Below are positions 8,791 through 17,692 of a stretch of DNA of 64,000 nt, piece by piece; position 1 is the stretch's first letter, and every line of letters begins with the position of its first letter. Made by a program: the position numbers and the translations under genes. Source of the DNA: Oscillospiraceae bacterium (GTDB lineage: Bacteria > Bacillota > Clostridia > Oscillospirales > Oscillospiraceae); NCBI GenBank assembly GCA_017415425.1, contig JAFQGT010000006.1, positions 1 through 64,000 on the forward strand, given 5' to 3'. The notes below the pieces were generated by a model that worked only from the letters and a program-made list of their open reading frames with translations, ran no database searches and was not told the DNA's origin.

Positions 8791-10716
8791 TCAGATGTCA
8801 ATATTGATGGCATACTTCGCGTTGCGTTCGATCCATTCCTTACGGGGTTCTACCTGCTCGCCCATCAAAACAGTAAAGATCTCGTCCGCCCGGCGAGCAT
8901 CGTCCAAGGTGATTCGGCGCAGGGTGCGGGTATCGGGATTCATCGTGGTATCCCACAGTTCTTCCTTATTCATTTCACCCAGACCCTTGTAACGCTGGAT
9001 CTCGATCTTTGCGTTGCTTTCGCCCCGCATTTCTGCGGAAATACGATCCCGCTCTTCGTCTGAATAGGCTACCCGCTCCGTCTTGCCCCGCTTCAGCTTG
9101 TACAGAGGAGGCACGGCAGAGTATACGAAGCCGTTGTCGATCAAGGGACGCATATACCGGAAGAAGAAGGTCAGAAGCAGGGTGCGGATATGAGCACCGT
9201 CCACGTCCGCATCGGACATAATAATGATCTTGTGATAGCGGAGCTTTTCAATATTGAAATCCTCACCGATACCGCCGCCCAGCGCCGCGATCAGCGGAGA
9301 GAGCTTATCGTTGCCGTAGACCTTGTCCTGTCTTGCCTTTTCCACGTTGAGCATTTTGCCCCACATTGCCAGAATGGCCTGGAAACGGGAATCTCTGCCG
9401 CCGATGGCAGAGCCTGCGGCGGAGTCACCCTCGACGATGTAGATTTCACATAAGGAGGGGTCTTTCTCGTTGCAGTCTTTCAGCTTGTCGGGCATACCGC
9501 CGGATTCCAAACCCGTCTTGCGGCGGGCATTTTCTCTCGCCTTCCGGGCGGCTTCTCTGGCTCGGTTGGCCATCATAGCCTTTTCCAGAATGATCTTGGC
9601 GGTGGCAGGATGCTCCTCGAAATAGGTGGTGAGCTGATCGTTTACCACCTGGTCCACCAAGGTCCGGATATAGGCATTACCCAGCTTGGCCTTGGTCTGA
9701 CCCTCGAACTGAGCGTCGGTGAGCTTGACGGAGATAATGGCGGTGATACCTTCCCGGCAGTCCTCGCCGGTGACCTTATCTTCGCCCTTGATGATACCGT
9801 TTTTCACACCGTAGTTGTTCAGCACACGGGTCAGCGCGGTCTTAAAGCCGGTCTCGTGCATACCGCCCTCGGGGGTGCGAACATCGTTGGCAAAGGACTG
9901 CAGGGACTCATTGTAGCCGTCGTTATATTGAATGGCGATCTCCGCGGAGGCATCGTCCTTGGCGCCTACCATATAGATCACATCCTGGTGGATGACGGTC
10001 TTGTGCCGGTTGGACCAGGTGGCAAACTCCCGAATACCACCCTCATAGCACATCGTCTCGGAGACAGGCTCATCACCCCGGTCATCAGTAATGGTGATGG
10101 ACAAACCTGCATTCAGGAATGCCTCCTCCCTCATCCGCTCGTGGAGGATCTCATAGCTGTAGACAGTCTCATCGAACATCTCCGGATCCGGCTGGAATGT
10201 GACCTCCGTGCCGGTTTTTTCCGTGGTGCCGACCACCGTCATTTCCTGAACGATCTGGCCACGGGAGAACTGCATCTGATAGATCTTGCCGTTTTTGTAG
10301 ACTCTGGCCGTCAGACTCTGGGACAGCGCATTCACAACCGACGCACCCACGCCGTGGAGGCCGCCGGAGACCTTATAACCGCCACCGCCGAACTTACCGC
10401 CGGCGTGCAGTACGGTGAAAACAACTTCCAGAGCGGGTTTGCCGGTCTGGGGCTGAATATCCACCGGGATACCACGACCGTCATCGGTAACGGTGATGGA
10501 GTTACCGGGGTTGATGGTTACAGTAATATGCTTACAGTAGCCGGCCAACGCCTCATCGATGGAGTTATCCACGATCTCATACACCAGATGGTGCAAACCG
10601 CTGGAAGAGGTAGAGCCGATATACATACCGGGGCGCTTCCTCACTGCCTCCAGACCTTCCAACACCTGGATCTGTTCGCCGCCGTATTCTTGTGTTACCT
10701 TGGTTTCTTCAGACAT
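8791..10716 (-). CDS. gyrB: DNA gyrase subunit B
   Basis: 641 residues. GHKL ATPase motifs DNSIDEA, DDGRGIP and GGLHGVG are followed by the transducer domain, the TOPRIM signatures EGDSAAG and DADVDGAH, and the usual C-terminus RYKGLGEM...LMGE. The ATG at 10716 is chosen over an in-frame ATG at 10746 because AGGAGG sits 7 bases before it and MSEETKVTQEYGGEQIQVLEGLEAV is a typical N-terminus. It is cotranscribed with recF (19-base gap) and gyrA. Confidence 0.97.
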   Translation of the reverse strand: MSEETKVTQEYGGEQIQVLEGLEAVRKRPGMYIGSTSSSGLHHLVYEIVDNSIDEALAGYCKHITVTINPGNSITVTDDGRGIPVDIQPQTGKPALEVVFTVLHAGGKFGGGGYKVSGGLHGVGASVVNALSQSLTARVYKNGKIYQMQFSRGQIVQEMTVVGTTEKTGTEVTFQPDPEMFDETVYSYEILHERMREEAFLNAGLSITITDDRGDEPVSETMCYEGGIREFATWSNRHKTVIHQDVIYMVGAKDDASAEIAIQYNDGYNESLQSFANDVRTPEGGMHETGFKTALTRVLNNYGVKNGIIKGEDKVTGEDCREGITAIISVKLTDAQFEGQTKAKLGNAYIRTLVDQVVNDQLTTYFEEHPATAKIILEKAMMANRAREAARKARENARRKTGLESGGMPDKLKDCNEKDPSLCEIYIVEGDSAAGSAIGGRDSRFQAILAMWGKMLNVEKARQDKVYGNDKLSPLIAALGGGIGEDFNIEKLRYHKIIIMSDADVDGAHIRTLLLTFFFRYMRPLIDNGFVYSAVPPLYKLKRGKTERVAYSDEERDRISAEMRGESNAKIEIQRYKGLGEMNKEELWDTTMNPDTRTLRRITLDDARRADEIFTVLMGEQVEPRKEWIERNAKYAINIDI

Positions 10717-10735
10717 AAATCGTCCTCCTGACGCT

Positions 10736-11845
10736 TCACTGGTCATTTCTCAATTTTCCGTTCCCTATTTCTATGGTTTTTCCTAATTTGGTAAATCTGC
10801 CCGGTTCGCAGCAGGTGATAACCACCTGTCCCTCCCGGATCTGATTCAGTACAAAGTCCTGCCGGCCGGGATCCAGCTCGGAAAGAACATCGTCCAGAAG
10901 CAATACCGGGTATTCTCCACTTTCTTTTTGCATCAGTTCCCGCTGGGCCAGCTTCAAACTGATGGCAGCCGTCCGCACCTGTCCCTGTGAGCCAAAGGCT
11001 TTCAAAGAAATACCGGAAAGGTCTACATCAAAATCGTCCTTGTGGGGGCCGGTCAAACAGGAGCTGCTTTCCAGCTCCGCCCGGTAATGGCTTTGCAGAT
11101 GCTCCTGCAGCTGCCCCTCCAGCGTAGCAACCGGCGCAAAGGGGTCTGTTACTGTGGAAACAGTGCGGTATTGCAGAGAGAATTCCTCCACTCCACCAGA
11201 AAAGTGATGATGAAATTCCGCCGCCTCCCGACCCAAGCCGGCAAAAAACCTTGCCCGGTAGGAAATCAGAAGCGCTCCCACCTGGCACAGCCGGGTATTG
11301 TACTCCGGCAGGATCTCCAACAGGGCGGGATTTTCATAGCGGTCTTTTAGAATCCTATTTTTCTGTTCCAGAATACGGTTATATTCGTTCAGCGCAGCCT
11401 CGTAATTGGGCCGCATTTGACTCAGTGCCTGGTCGCACAACCGCCGCCGGGGAGATGCTCCGGATTTTAGAACCATCAGATCTTCCGGGCAGAACAGAAC
11501 CGTCTGCAAAACACCGGCGATTTCCCCGGTGGTCTTTTTCTTAGCGCCGTTGCGGTAGATCTGTCGGGGTCGGGCGTTTGAAAACAGCACCCAGCGCAGA
11601 TTTTGTTCCCGCTCCTGAGATAAAATATCTCCCTCTAAATCTGCGAAATCGCAGCCAAACCGGACCAATTCACTGGTTTTTTGCGCCCGGAAGCTCCTTC
11701 CGGAACCCAGATAGCTGACCGCCTCCAGCAGATTGGTCTTTCCCTGGGCGTTGCGACCTACGATCAGATTCACACCCGGGTCAAAATCCACAGACATATT
11801 TTCATAATTACGGAAATTCCGCAGCCGAATATTATTCAGCTTCAT
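10736..11845 (-). CDS. recF: DNA replication and repair protein RecF
   Basis: About 369 residues. An SMC-like ATPase that helps load RecA at gaps. Walker A is GRNAQGKTN near the N-terminus, and the signature/Walker B region is VLLLDDVLSELD near residue 300. The ATG at 11845 (MKLNNIRLRNFRNY) is preferred; an in-frame GTG six bases earlier is possible. The start lies inside the last codons of the S4-domain gene, with no strong ribosome binding site, which suggests translational coupling. Confidence 0.95.
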   Translation of the reverse strand: MKLNNIRLRNFRNYENMSVDFDPGVNLIVGRNAQGKTNLLEAVSYLGSGRSFRAQKTSELVRFGCDFADLEGDILSQEREQNLRWVLFSNARPRQIYRNGAKKKTTGEIAGVLQTVLFCPEDLMVLKSGASPRRRLCDQALSQMRPNYEAALNEYNRILEQKNRILKDRYENPALLEILPEYNTRLCQVGALLISYRARFFAGLGREAAEFHHHFSGGVEEFSLQYRTVSTVTDPFAPVATLEGQLQEHLQSHYRAELESSSCLTGPHKDDFDVDLSGISLKAFGSQGQVRTAAISLKLAQRELMQKESGEYPVLLLDDVLSELDPGRQDFVLNQIREGQVVITCCEPGRFTKLGKTIEIGNGKLRNDQ

Positions 11846-12083
11846 TGGCACACATGCGGTAGTTGCCGCCCATAAAGGAGAAGGTGTCGCCGGGATAGAG
11901 CTTTTTGCCCCGCATCGTGCAGACTTCTCCGTTTACCTTTACTTGACCTTCCAATATCAGCTGTTTGGCTTCGCCGCCGGAGTAGACCACATTGGCATAT
12001 TTCATTGCGTCCTGCAGCTTGATAAATTCCGTGTGGATCACAACATCCACTGTATTGTCTTTCTTTTTGACTGGTACTTTCAT
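11832..12083 (-). CDS. yaaA: S4-domain RNA-binding protein YaaA/RlbA type
   Basis: 83 residues with one S4 RNA-binding fold (IKLQDAMKYANVVYSGGEAKQLILEGQVKVNGE). This small protein commonly lies between dnaN and recF in Firmicutes, as it does here. Its role is thought to be in ribosome assembly, but that is not shown by the sequence. AGGAG lies before the ATG, dnaN ends 13 bases upstream, and the 3' end overlaps the recF start. Confidence 0.88.
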   Translation of the reverse strand: MKVPVKKKDNTVDVVIHTEFIKLQDAMKYANVVYSGGEAKQLILEGQVKVNGEVCTMRGKKLYPGDTFSFMGGNYRMCANEAE

Positions 12084-12096
12084 AATGGCTCCTTAT

Positions 12097-13206
12097 TTAG
12101 CCGTTTTTGATCCGCACAGGCAGAACCATATAAGCAAAATCCTGCTTTTCATCCACGGGAGTCAGTACGATGGGGCTGAGACTATTGGTCAGTTCCAGAC
12201 ATACTTCATCAGAAGGAACAGCCCGCAGGGCATCTGCCAGATAGCGGACATTGAAACCAATCTCCAATTCCTTACCGTCACCGGCAATGGTGCAGCGGTC
12301 TTCCGCCGCGCCGATGGTGGTATTGGTCCGCAGCAGAAGCTCCTGGTTGGAGAAAATGCAGCGCACAGGACTCTTATACTTTTCCGATACAATCAGACCC
12401 ACACGCTCAATAGAAGAAGAAAAGTCGGAAACGTGAGTCACCAATTTCACCGGGCAGCCAGTGGGAACCACCTTCCGCCAGTCCAGAAAATCTCCCTCCA
12501 GCAGACGGCAGATCAGCGTAGCATCCCCTATCTGGAATAAAATGTGCTTATTTCCCAGAGTCAGCTCCACAGAGTCGTCGCTGTCCTGCAAAATCTTTTC
12601 CACTTCCTTCAGTCCTTGAGAAGGAACGACAAAGGCAATATTCCAGCGGACAGCCTCTTCAAAGTGGTGGGTACGTCTTGCCAGACGGAAACCGTCCACC
12701 GCAATGGCAGATATTTTATCTTCTTCCACTTCAAACTTAACGCCTGTGTGAATAGGACGGCCCTGATTTTCAGAAACAGCGAAAATCGTGCCGTTGATCA
12801 GCTCCTTGAGGGCCTTCTGGGGAATGCGGATGCTCTTTCCGTCACCTACATCCGGCAGTTCCGGATAATCATCGGCAGACTCAGCAGAAATGGTGAAAGA
12901 GGCGTAACCCGCCCGGATGGATACCTTGTAATTGTCGTCTACCACCACGGTGACAGGGCCTTCCGGCAGACGGCGGATAATATCGCCGAACAGCTTTGCT
13001 GGCAGAACGCACTGACCGATGTCAGATACCTCTGCATCGATCAGATAGGTGATGGCGGTTTCCATATTGTAGCCGGTCAGGCTCAGACCGTTACCGGCCT
13101 TGCAAAGGATGCCTTCAATGGAGGAAAGGGTGCTCTTCTGTGCTACGGTACGGCCGGTAATATTCAGACCGGTCACTAACATATTTTTTTCACAGGTAAA
13201 ACGCAT
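12097..13206 (-). CDS. dnaN: DNA polymerase III beta sliding clamp
   Basis: 369 residues, the normal length for the three-domain clamp that tethers replicative polymerase. The N-terminus (MRFTCEKNMLVTGLNITGRTVAQKSTLSSIEGILCKA) and the C-terminus (LSPIVLTPVDEKQDFAYMVLPVRIKN), which forms part of the peptide-binding cleft, are both conserved. A weak GAAGG precedes the start. It is separated from dnaA by a 244-base AT-rich gap with degenerate DnaA boxes. Confidence 0.97.
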   Translation of the reverse strand: MRFTCEKNMLVTGLNITGRTVAQKSTLSSIEGILCKAGNGLSLTGYNMETAITYLIDAEVSDIGQCVLPAKLFGDIIRRLPEGPVTVVVDDNYKVSIRAGYASFTISAESADDYPELPDVGDGKSIRIPQKALKELINGTIFAVSENQGRPIHTGVKFEVEEDKISAIAVDGFRLARRTHHFEEAVRWNIAFVVPSQGLKEVEKILQDSDDSVELTLGNKHILFQIGDATLICRLLEGDFLDWRKVVPTGCPVKLVTHVSDFSSSIERVGLIVSEKYKSPVRCIFSNQELLLRTNTTIGAAEDRCTIAGDGKELEIGFNVRYLADALRAVPSDEVCLELTNSLSPIVLTPVDEKQDFAYMVLPVRIKNG

Positions 13207-13292
13207 TGGTCGAACCTTCTTTCTTGTAATATTAAAATATAAATATAAAAATAGATAAATTAGGTAGTAATAACAGCAGTAGTACGAAAATA

Positions 13293-13434
13293 TGTGGAAA
13301 AGTGTATTTTGTCTTAGGGGGACAACACGTTTTTATTCACAGGCAGATTGTGAAATATGGGGAATTTATTAACAGCAGAAAATGAGAAACTTTTGAGATA
13401 AATTTCTCCACAAAAATTCTTTCCACATTCCACA
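13293..13434. promoter_or_regulatory. Degenerate DnaA boxes in the dnaA-dnaN gap
   Basis: Within the AT-rich 244-base gap are TGTGGAAAA (13293-13301), TTATTCACA (13333-13341), TTCTCCACA (13404-13412), CTTTCCACA (13419-13427) and CATTCCACA (13426-13434). Each is one or two changes from TTATCCACA or its complement. They could bind DnaA weakly and regulate dnaN or take part in the origin. Confidence 0.5.
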
Positions 13435-13450
13435 GAACCTGTTTATAAAT

Positions 13451-14764
13451 TTACAGGCAGGAATTGATGTTTGCTGTGATGTCGCGGATGTGGTTTTGCA
13501 GGTTGCTGTCACCGCCATTCAGGGATTGTTCCACTTTTTTGATGGAGTACAGCACAGTGGAGTGGTCCTTATTCAGCTCCTTGCCAATATCCGGGGTAGA
13601 AAGATTTGTCAGCTTCCGGATCAGATAGATGGCAACCTGTCGGGCTTCTGCTGTGCCCTTGTTTTTCAGCGTACCGCGGAGGGTGGACTCGTCCACAGAG
13701 TAGAACTTACATACCTGATTGATGATCAGATTCGGGGTGGGCAGGGTGTTGCCCTCGGACTTGAACATATCGTCGATGGCCCGGGAGATATTGGGCAGAT
13801 CCAGAGGCATATTGTTTAGGTCCCTATAGGCCATAATCTTTTTGACAGTGCCCTCGATCTGCCGCACATTGTTGGTCACATTTACAGCAATGTAGTTGCA
13901 GACTTCATCGGAAAGATCCAGACCAAGAGAAGCGGCTTTTGTTTTGATGATGGCCATACGGGTCTCATAATCCGGCGCCTCAATGGAGGCCAGTAGGCCC
14001 CATTCAAAACGGGTGCGCAGACGGTCTTCCAGAGTGAGCATATCACCGGGCTTCCGGTCGGAGGTCATAACGATCTGCTTATGCTCCTCGTAGAGTTTGT
14101 TAAAGGTGTGGAAGAATTCTTCCTGGGTAGAATCCTTACCGGCGATGAACTGAATATCGTCGATGAGGAAGAGGTCTGCTTCCCGATATTTACTGCGGAA
14201 CTCAATGTTTTTACCGGTCTGAATGGCGTCGATCAGCTCGTTGGTAAACTGATCGCCTTTGATATACACCACGTTGGTTTCCGGGTTGATCTTGCGGATG
14301 CCGTTGGCAATGGCGTACAAAAGGTGGGTCTTACCCACGCCGGGAGGGCCGTAAATAAACAGGGGATTATAAGCCTGACCGGGGGTGTTGGTTACTGCGA
14401 TGGCTGCGCCGTGGGCAAACCGATTGGAAGGACCTACCACAAAGTTGTCAAAGTTGAACTGGGGATTAAAGTCCATAGTATTGGCTCGGATTTCTTTATT
14501 CTGGTAGGCCTGTAGTTCCTGATCGCCGTAGACCACCAGCTTGGCATCGGAATTGAAAATTTCTTTCAGAGCGTCGTGGATATACTCGGTGCAGCGGCGG
14601 CGAATGATATCCCGACGAAAATCGGATGCGGAATACAAAATGAGATTCTCCTCATTCAGTTCCACAACTTCGGCATCGTCGAACCAGGCCGACACGGTAA
14701 CGGCACCCAGCCGCTCCTCCATATGGCCCAGAACCTTTGCCCAAACATAGGCAGATGAAAACAT
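13451..14764 (-). CDS. dnaA: Chromosomal replication initiator DnaA
   Basis: 437 residues, normal length. Domain I at the N-terminus (VLGHMEERLGAVTVSAWFDDAEV) is followed by a short linker, then the AAA+ domain with Walker A GPPGVGKTH and Walker B LFLIDDIQF. The C-terminal DNA-binding domain carries the signature LNKDHSTVLYSIKKVEQ. AAGGAG lies before the ATG. It heads the minus-strand replication block. A promoter and one DnaA box lie upstream, which suggests autoregulation. Confidence 0.98.
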   Translation of the reverse strand: MFSSAYVWAKVLGHMEERLGAVTVSAWFDDAEVVELNEENLILYSASDFRRDIIRRRCTEYIHDALKEIFNSDAKLVVYGDQELQAYQNKEIRANTMDFNPQFNFDNFVVGPSNRFAHGAAIAVTNTPGQAYNPLFIYGPPGVGKTHLLYAIANGIRKINPETNVVYIKGDQFTNELIDAIQTGKNIEFRSKYREADLFLIDDIQFIAGKDSTQEEFFHTFNKLYEEHKQIVMTSDRKPGDMLTLEDRLRTRFEWGLLASIEAPDYETRMAIIKTKAASLGLDLSDEVCNYIAVNVTNNVRQIEGTVKKIMAYRDLNNMPLDLPNISRAIDDMFKSEGNTLPTPNLIINQVCKFYSVDESTLRGTLKNKGTAEARQVAIYLIRKLTNLSTPDIGKELNKDHSTVLYSIKKVEQSLNGGDSNLQNHIRDITANINSCL

Positions 14765-15163
14765 TGTTTCAGACTCCTTTCTCTACTACAAAAACTCAAA
14801 ATTTTTCGGAATTTTTGCCGAAAAATGAGTACAGCTTTTCACCGTAAATTTTAACATAGAATCCCATAAAAAACAAGGCTTTTTTCCACACATACAATTA
14901 AAAAAAAGATATGGGAAAAAAACCTTGATCAGTATGAAATTCTCGGTGGTCTATAACCATCTTTCAGCAATATGATCATATCACACTTTTCCGTAAAAAT
15001 CTTCCCAACATTTTCCCAACCTGAAAACCCTGTTTTTTCGCTGTTTTTGCCCTAGGAAGGGGAAAAACGCGGTGTTAATAAATCGTAAAATCTACGTCAT
15101 TTCGGTTGCAATTGAGAAAAAAGAGAAATATAATAATAAAAAGTTTTTCAAAAGGTGGATACT
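14765..15163. other. AT-rich intergenic region upstream of dnaA
   Basis: A 400-base gene-free, AT-rich stretch between divergent dnaA and a zinc-ribbon membrane gene. It contains the dnaA promoter and only one good DnaA-box-like site. The rpmH-rnpA genes that usually flank dnaA are absent. It could be part of oriC, but the box density is low. Confidence 0.4.
14848..14890 (-). promoter_or_regulatory. dnaA promoter with adjacent DnaA box
   Basis: Reading leftward: TTGTTT (14871-14876), a 17-base spacer, then TAAAAT (14848-14853). A one-mismatch DnaA box TTTTCCACA (plus-strand 14882-14890) lies immediately upstream of the -35. The arrangement fits repression or autoregulation of dnaA by its own product. 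Confidence 0.6.
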
Positions 15164-15577
15164 ATGAACAGAATCAAATACTGGTTACAAAATTTAGGCG
15201 CAAAGCTGGGCGCCGGGTTACGGCATTTTATGCTGGGCCGTTACGGCACGGATAAACTGAATACTGTCATTCTCATCAGCGGTGTGATTGCCAGCCTGCT
15301 GAGTATGTTTATTAAAATTCCGGTGGTAAATCTGATTCTTACGGTGATCTCCTACGCCTTGATGATATGGGCAATCTACCGGATGCTGTCCCGGAATACC
15401 TACAAGCGATATCAGGAGAACCGGAAATTCCTCCGGCTGAAAGAGCGGCTGAAGGACAAGCAGCACCGCTACTTTGGCTGCCCCCGGTGCCGCCAGCAGG
15501 TGCGAGTACCCAGAGGAAAGGGGAAAATCTCCATCACCTGTCCCAAGTGCGGCGAAAAGTTTATCAAGAAAACATAA
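15164..15577 (+). CDS. Membrane protein with C-terminal zinc ribbon
   Basis: About 137 residues, family not named. Two hydrophobic helices (about residues 33-50 and 55-75) are followed by a basic stretch and a zinc ribbon with the cysteine pairs CPRC and CPKC about 25 residues apart. It may bind nucleic acid or protein at the inner membrane face. The ATG at 15164 is chosen because AAAGGTGG lies 5 bases upstream; an upstream in-frame GTG is part of that ribosome binding site. It is divergent from dnaA and 38 bases before the branching enzyme gene. Confidence 0.8.
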   Translation: MNRIKYWLQNLGAKLGAGLRHFMLGRYGTDKLNTVILISGVIASLLSMFIKIPVVNLILTVISYALMIWAIYRMLSRNTYKRYQENRKFLRLKERLKDKQHRYFGCPRCRQQVRVPRGKGKISITCPKCGEKFIKKT

Positions 15578-15615
15578 AAAGCCATAAGCACATTTCCGGA
15601 AAGGATTGCCCAAAT

Positions 15616-17610
15616 ATGAAACATAAAATCTTGCAGTATGATCCTTCTCTGCTGCCTTATAAAAAAGACATCGACCTGCGAATGAATCGCTATGCCCAGA
15701 AGCTGAACCAACTGTTGGGAACAGACGAAACCCTTTGCGACTTTGCCAACGGTCACAAATACTTCGGTTTTCACAAGACGGCAGACGGCTGGTACTACCG
15801 GGAATGGGCTCCAGCGGCGGAAGCACTGTATCTGACCGGCGACTTCTGCAACTGGGATCGGTATGCCTATCCGCTGAACAGGCTGGAAAACGGCGTGTTT
15901 GAGCTGTTTTTACCGGGGCAGGATACCCTGCGCGACGGTATGACCGTGATGTCGGTGGTGGTACACCAGGGACAGGAGCTGGAGCGGATCCCTCTGTATG
16001 CCAAGCGGGTGGTGCAAAACCCCGTGGACTACAGCTGGAATGCTGTGATCTACGATCCGGAAAAACCCTTCCAATGGACGGATGCCGGCTTTAAGCCCAA
16101 GAAAAAGCTGTTTATTTACGAGTGCCATATCGGTATGGCTCAGGAGGAGGGCAAGGTGGGATCTTATGAGGAATTCCGCACCAACATCCTACCAAGAATC
16201 CAAAAACTGGGCTACAACACCCTTCAGATTATGGCCATTATGGAGCATCCCTACTATGCCTCTTTTGGCTATCAGGTGACCAATTTCTTTGCGCCTTCTT
16301 CCCGGTTCGGTCGGCCCGAGGAGCTGAAAAAGCTCATCGATACCGCCCACGCTATGGGTATCTCCGTTTTGCTGGACGTGGTACATTCCCACGCCTGTAG
16401 GAACACCCGGGAGGGCATCAACGAGTTTGACGGGACGGACTACCAGTTCTTCCACGGAGGAGAAAAAGGTAACCACCCCGCCTGGAACACCAAGTGCTTC
16501 AATTACGACAAAAACGAAGTGATCCACTTCCTGCTGTCCAATCTGAAATACTGGCTGGAAGAATATCATTTCGACGGCTTCCGCTTTGATGGGGTCACCT
16601 CAATGCTCTACCACGATCACGGTCTGGGCGTGGCATTCACCGACCAGAGCAAGTATTTCTCAATGAACACCGATGTGGAAGCGGTGACCTATTTGCAGCT
16701 GGCAACCACCTTGACCCGGCAGGTAAAGAACGATGTGATACTCATTGCCGAGGACACCTCTGCCATTCCCGGTCTGTGTTTGAGCGTTGAAGATGGCGGC
16801 ATTGGTTTTGACTATCGGTTGGCGATGGGTGAACCGGATATGTGGATCCGGCTGCTGAAGGAAGTATCCGACCAGGATTGGGACATCAATAACATCTATT
16901 ATGAGCTCACCGTCCGCCGCCCCCGGGAGAAGGTCATCGGCTACTGTGAATCCCACGACCAGGCGCTGGTGGGGGACAAGACCCTGATGTTCCGCCTGTG
17001 CGACAGGGAAATGTACACAGCTATGGGGAAGGACAGTCAGAATCTCACCATCGACCGGGGTATGGCTTTGCACAAAATGCTGCGGTTGATCACGATGACT
17101 TTAGGTGGCGACGGGTATCTGACCTTTATGGGTAACGAATTCGGTCACCCGGAGTGGATCGACTTCCCCCGGGAGGGAAATGGCTGGAGCTATCACTACT
17201 GCCGCCGGCAGTGGTCTCTGGCAGACGATGAGAAGCTCCGCTATTCTTACTTAAATGCCTTCGAAAAGGCCGCTGTAAAACTGTGCAAGTCCTGCCGTGC
17301 GTTCCATAGCCGGGATGTGCAGCTGCAGCTGCATAACGGGGAAAAGACGGTGGTGTACAAAAAGGGCGGCGGCGTGTTTGTCTTTAATTTCCATCCCACC
17401 GAGTCCTACGACGGCTATTTTGTAAAGATGCCGGAGGCGGGAGAGTATGATGTTGTTGTGTCAACCGACGATTTCTGTTTCGGTGGATTTGGACGGGTGT
17501 TTCATCAGCGCTACACCGCTACGCTCCAGAAGGACGGCAGGATCGGTTTTCGCCTGTACCTGCCCAGCCGCACCGCCCTGGTGCTGAAAAAAGTGGGAAA
17601 AAGCAATTGA
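15616..17610 (+). CDS. 1,4-alpha-glucan branching enzyme, eukaryote-like (GH13)
   Basis: 664 residues. It makes alpha-1,6 branches in glycogen. An N-terminal CBM48-like region (FGFHKTADGWYYREWAPAAEALYLTGDFCNW) precedes the GH13 barrel. The catalytic nucleophile is Asp325 in FRFDGVTSMLYHDHG, the acid/base Glu379 in IAEDTSA, and the third Asp448 in ESHDQALVGDKT. These segments match the animal/fungal GBE1 type much better than E. coli GlgB. A C-terminal all-beta domain follows. The ATG at 15616 has only a weak AAGG upstream. No other glycogen gene is in the window. Confidence 0.88.
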   Translation: MKHKILQYDPSLLPYKKDIDLRMNRYAQKLNQLLGTDETLCDFANGHKYFGFHKTADGWYYREWAPAAEALYLTGDFCNWDRYAYPLNRLENGVFELFLPGQDTLRDGMTVMSVVVHQGQELERIPLYAKRVVQNPVDYSWNAVIYDPEKPFQWTDAGFKPKKKLFIYECHIGMAQEEGKVGSYEEFRTNILPRIQKLGYNTLQIMAIMEHPYYASFGYQVTNFFAPSSRFGRPEELKKLIDTAHAMGISVLLDVVHSHACRNTREGINEFDGTDYQFFHGGEKGNHPAWNTKCFNYDKNEVIHFLLSNLKYWLEEYHFDGFRFDGVTSMLYHDHGLGVAFTDQSKYFSMNTDVEAVTYLQLATTLTRQVKNDVILIAEDTSAIPGLCLSVEDGGIGFDYRLAMGEPDMWIRLLKEVSDQDWDINNIYYELTVRRPREKVIGYCESHDQALVGDKTLMFRLCDREMYTAMGKDSQNLTIDRGMALHKMLRLITMTLGGDGYLTFMGNEFGHPEWIDFPREGNGWSYHYCRRQWSLADDEKLRYSYLNAFEKAAVKLCKSCRAFHSRDVQLQLHNGEKTVVYKKGGGVFVFNFHPTESYDGYFVKMPEAGEYDVVVSTDDFCFGGFGRVFHQRYTATLQKDGRIGFRLYLPSRTALVLKKVGKSN

Positions 17611-17651
17611 AAAGGTAGAGGCGTCTTGTGATTCGCCCGGCAAGAAAAGAA

Positions 17652-17692
17652 ACAGGCGTGTTGCATTTTTGCAACACGCCTGTGTTTTTATC
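17652..17692. terminator. Bidirectional terminator between branching enzyme and DegV genes
   Basis: ACAGGCGTGTTGC and GCAACACGCCTGT form a 13-bp perfect stem with an ATTTTT loop, with T-rich DNA to the right and A-rich DNA to the left. The same GGCGTGTTGC stem recurs at about 41930. Confidence 0.85.

Noticed and set aside
6917..8992. 691-residue open frame on the plus strand
   Set aside because: Antisense to gyrA and the end of gyrB; no ribosome binding site or domain.
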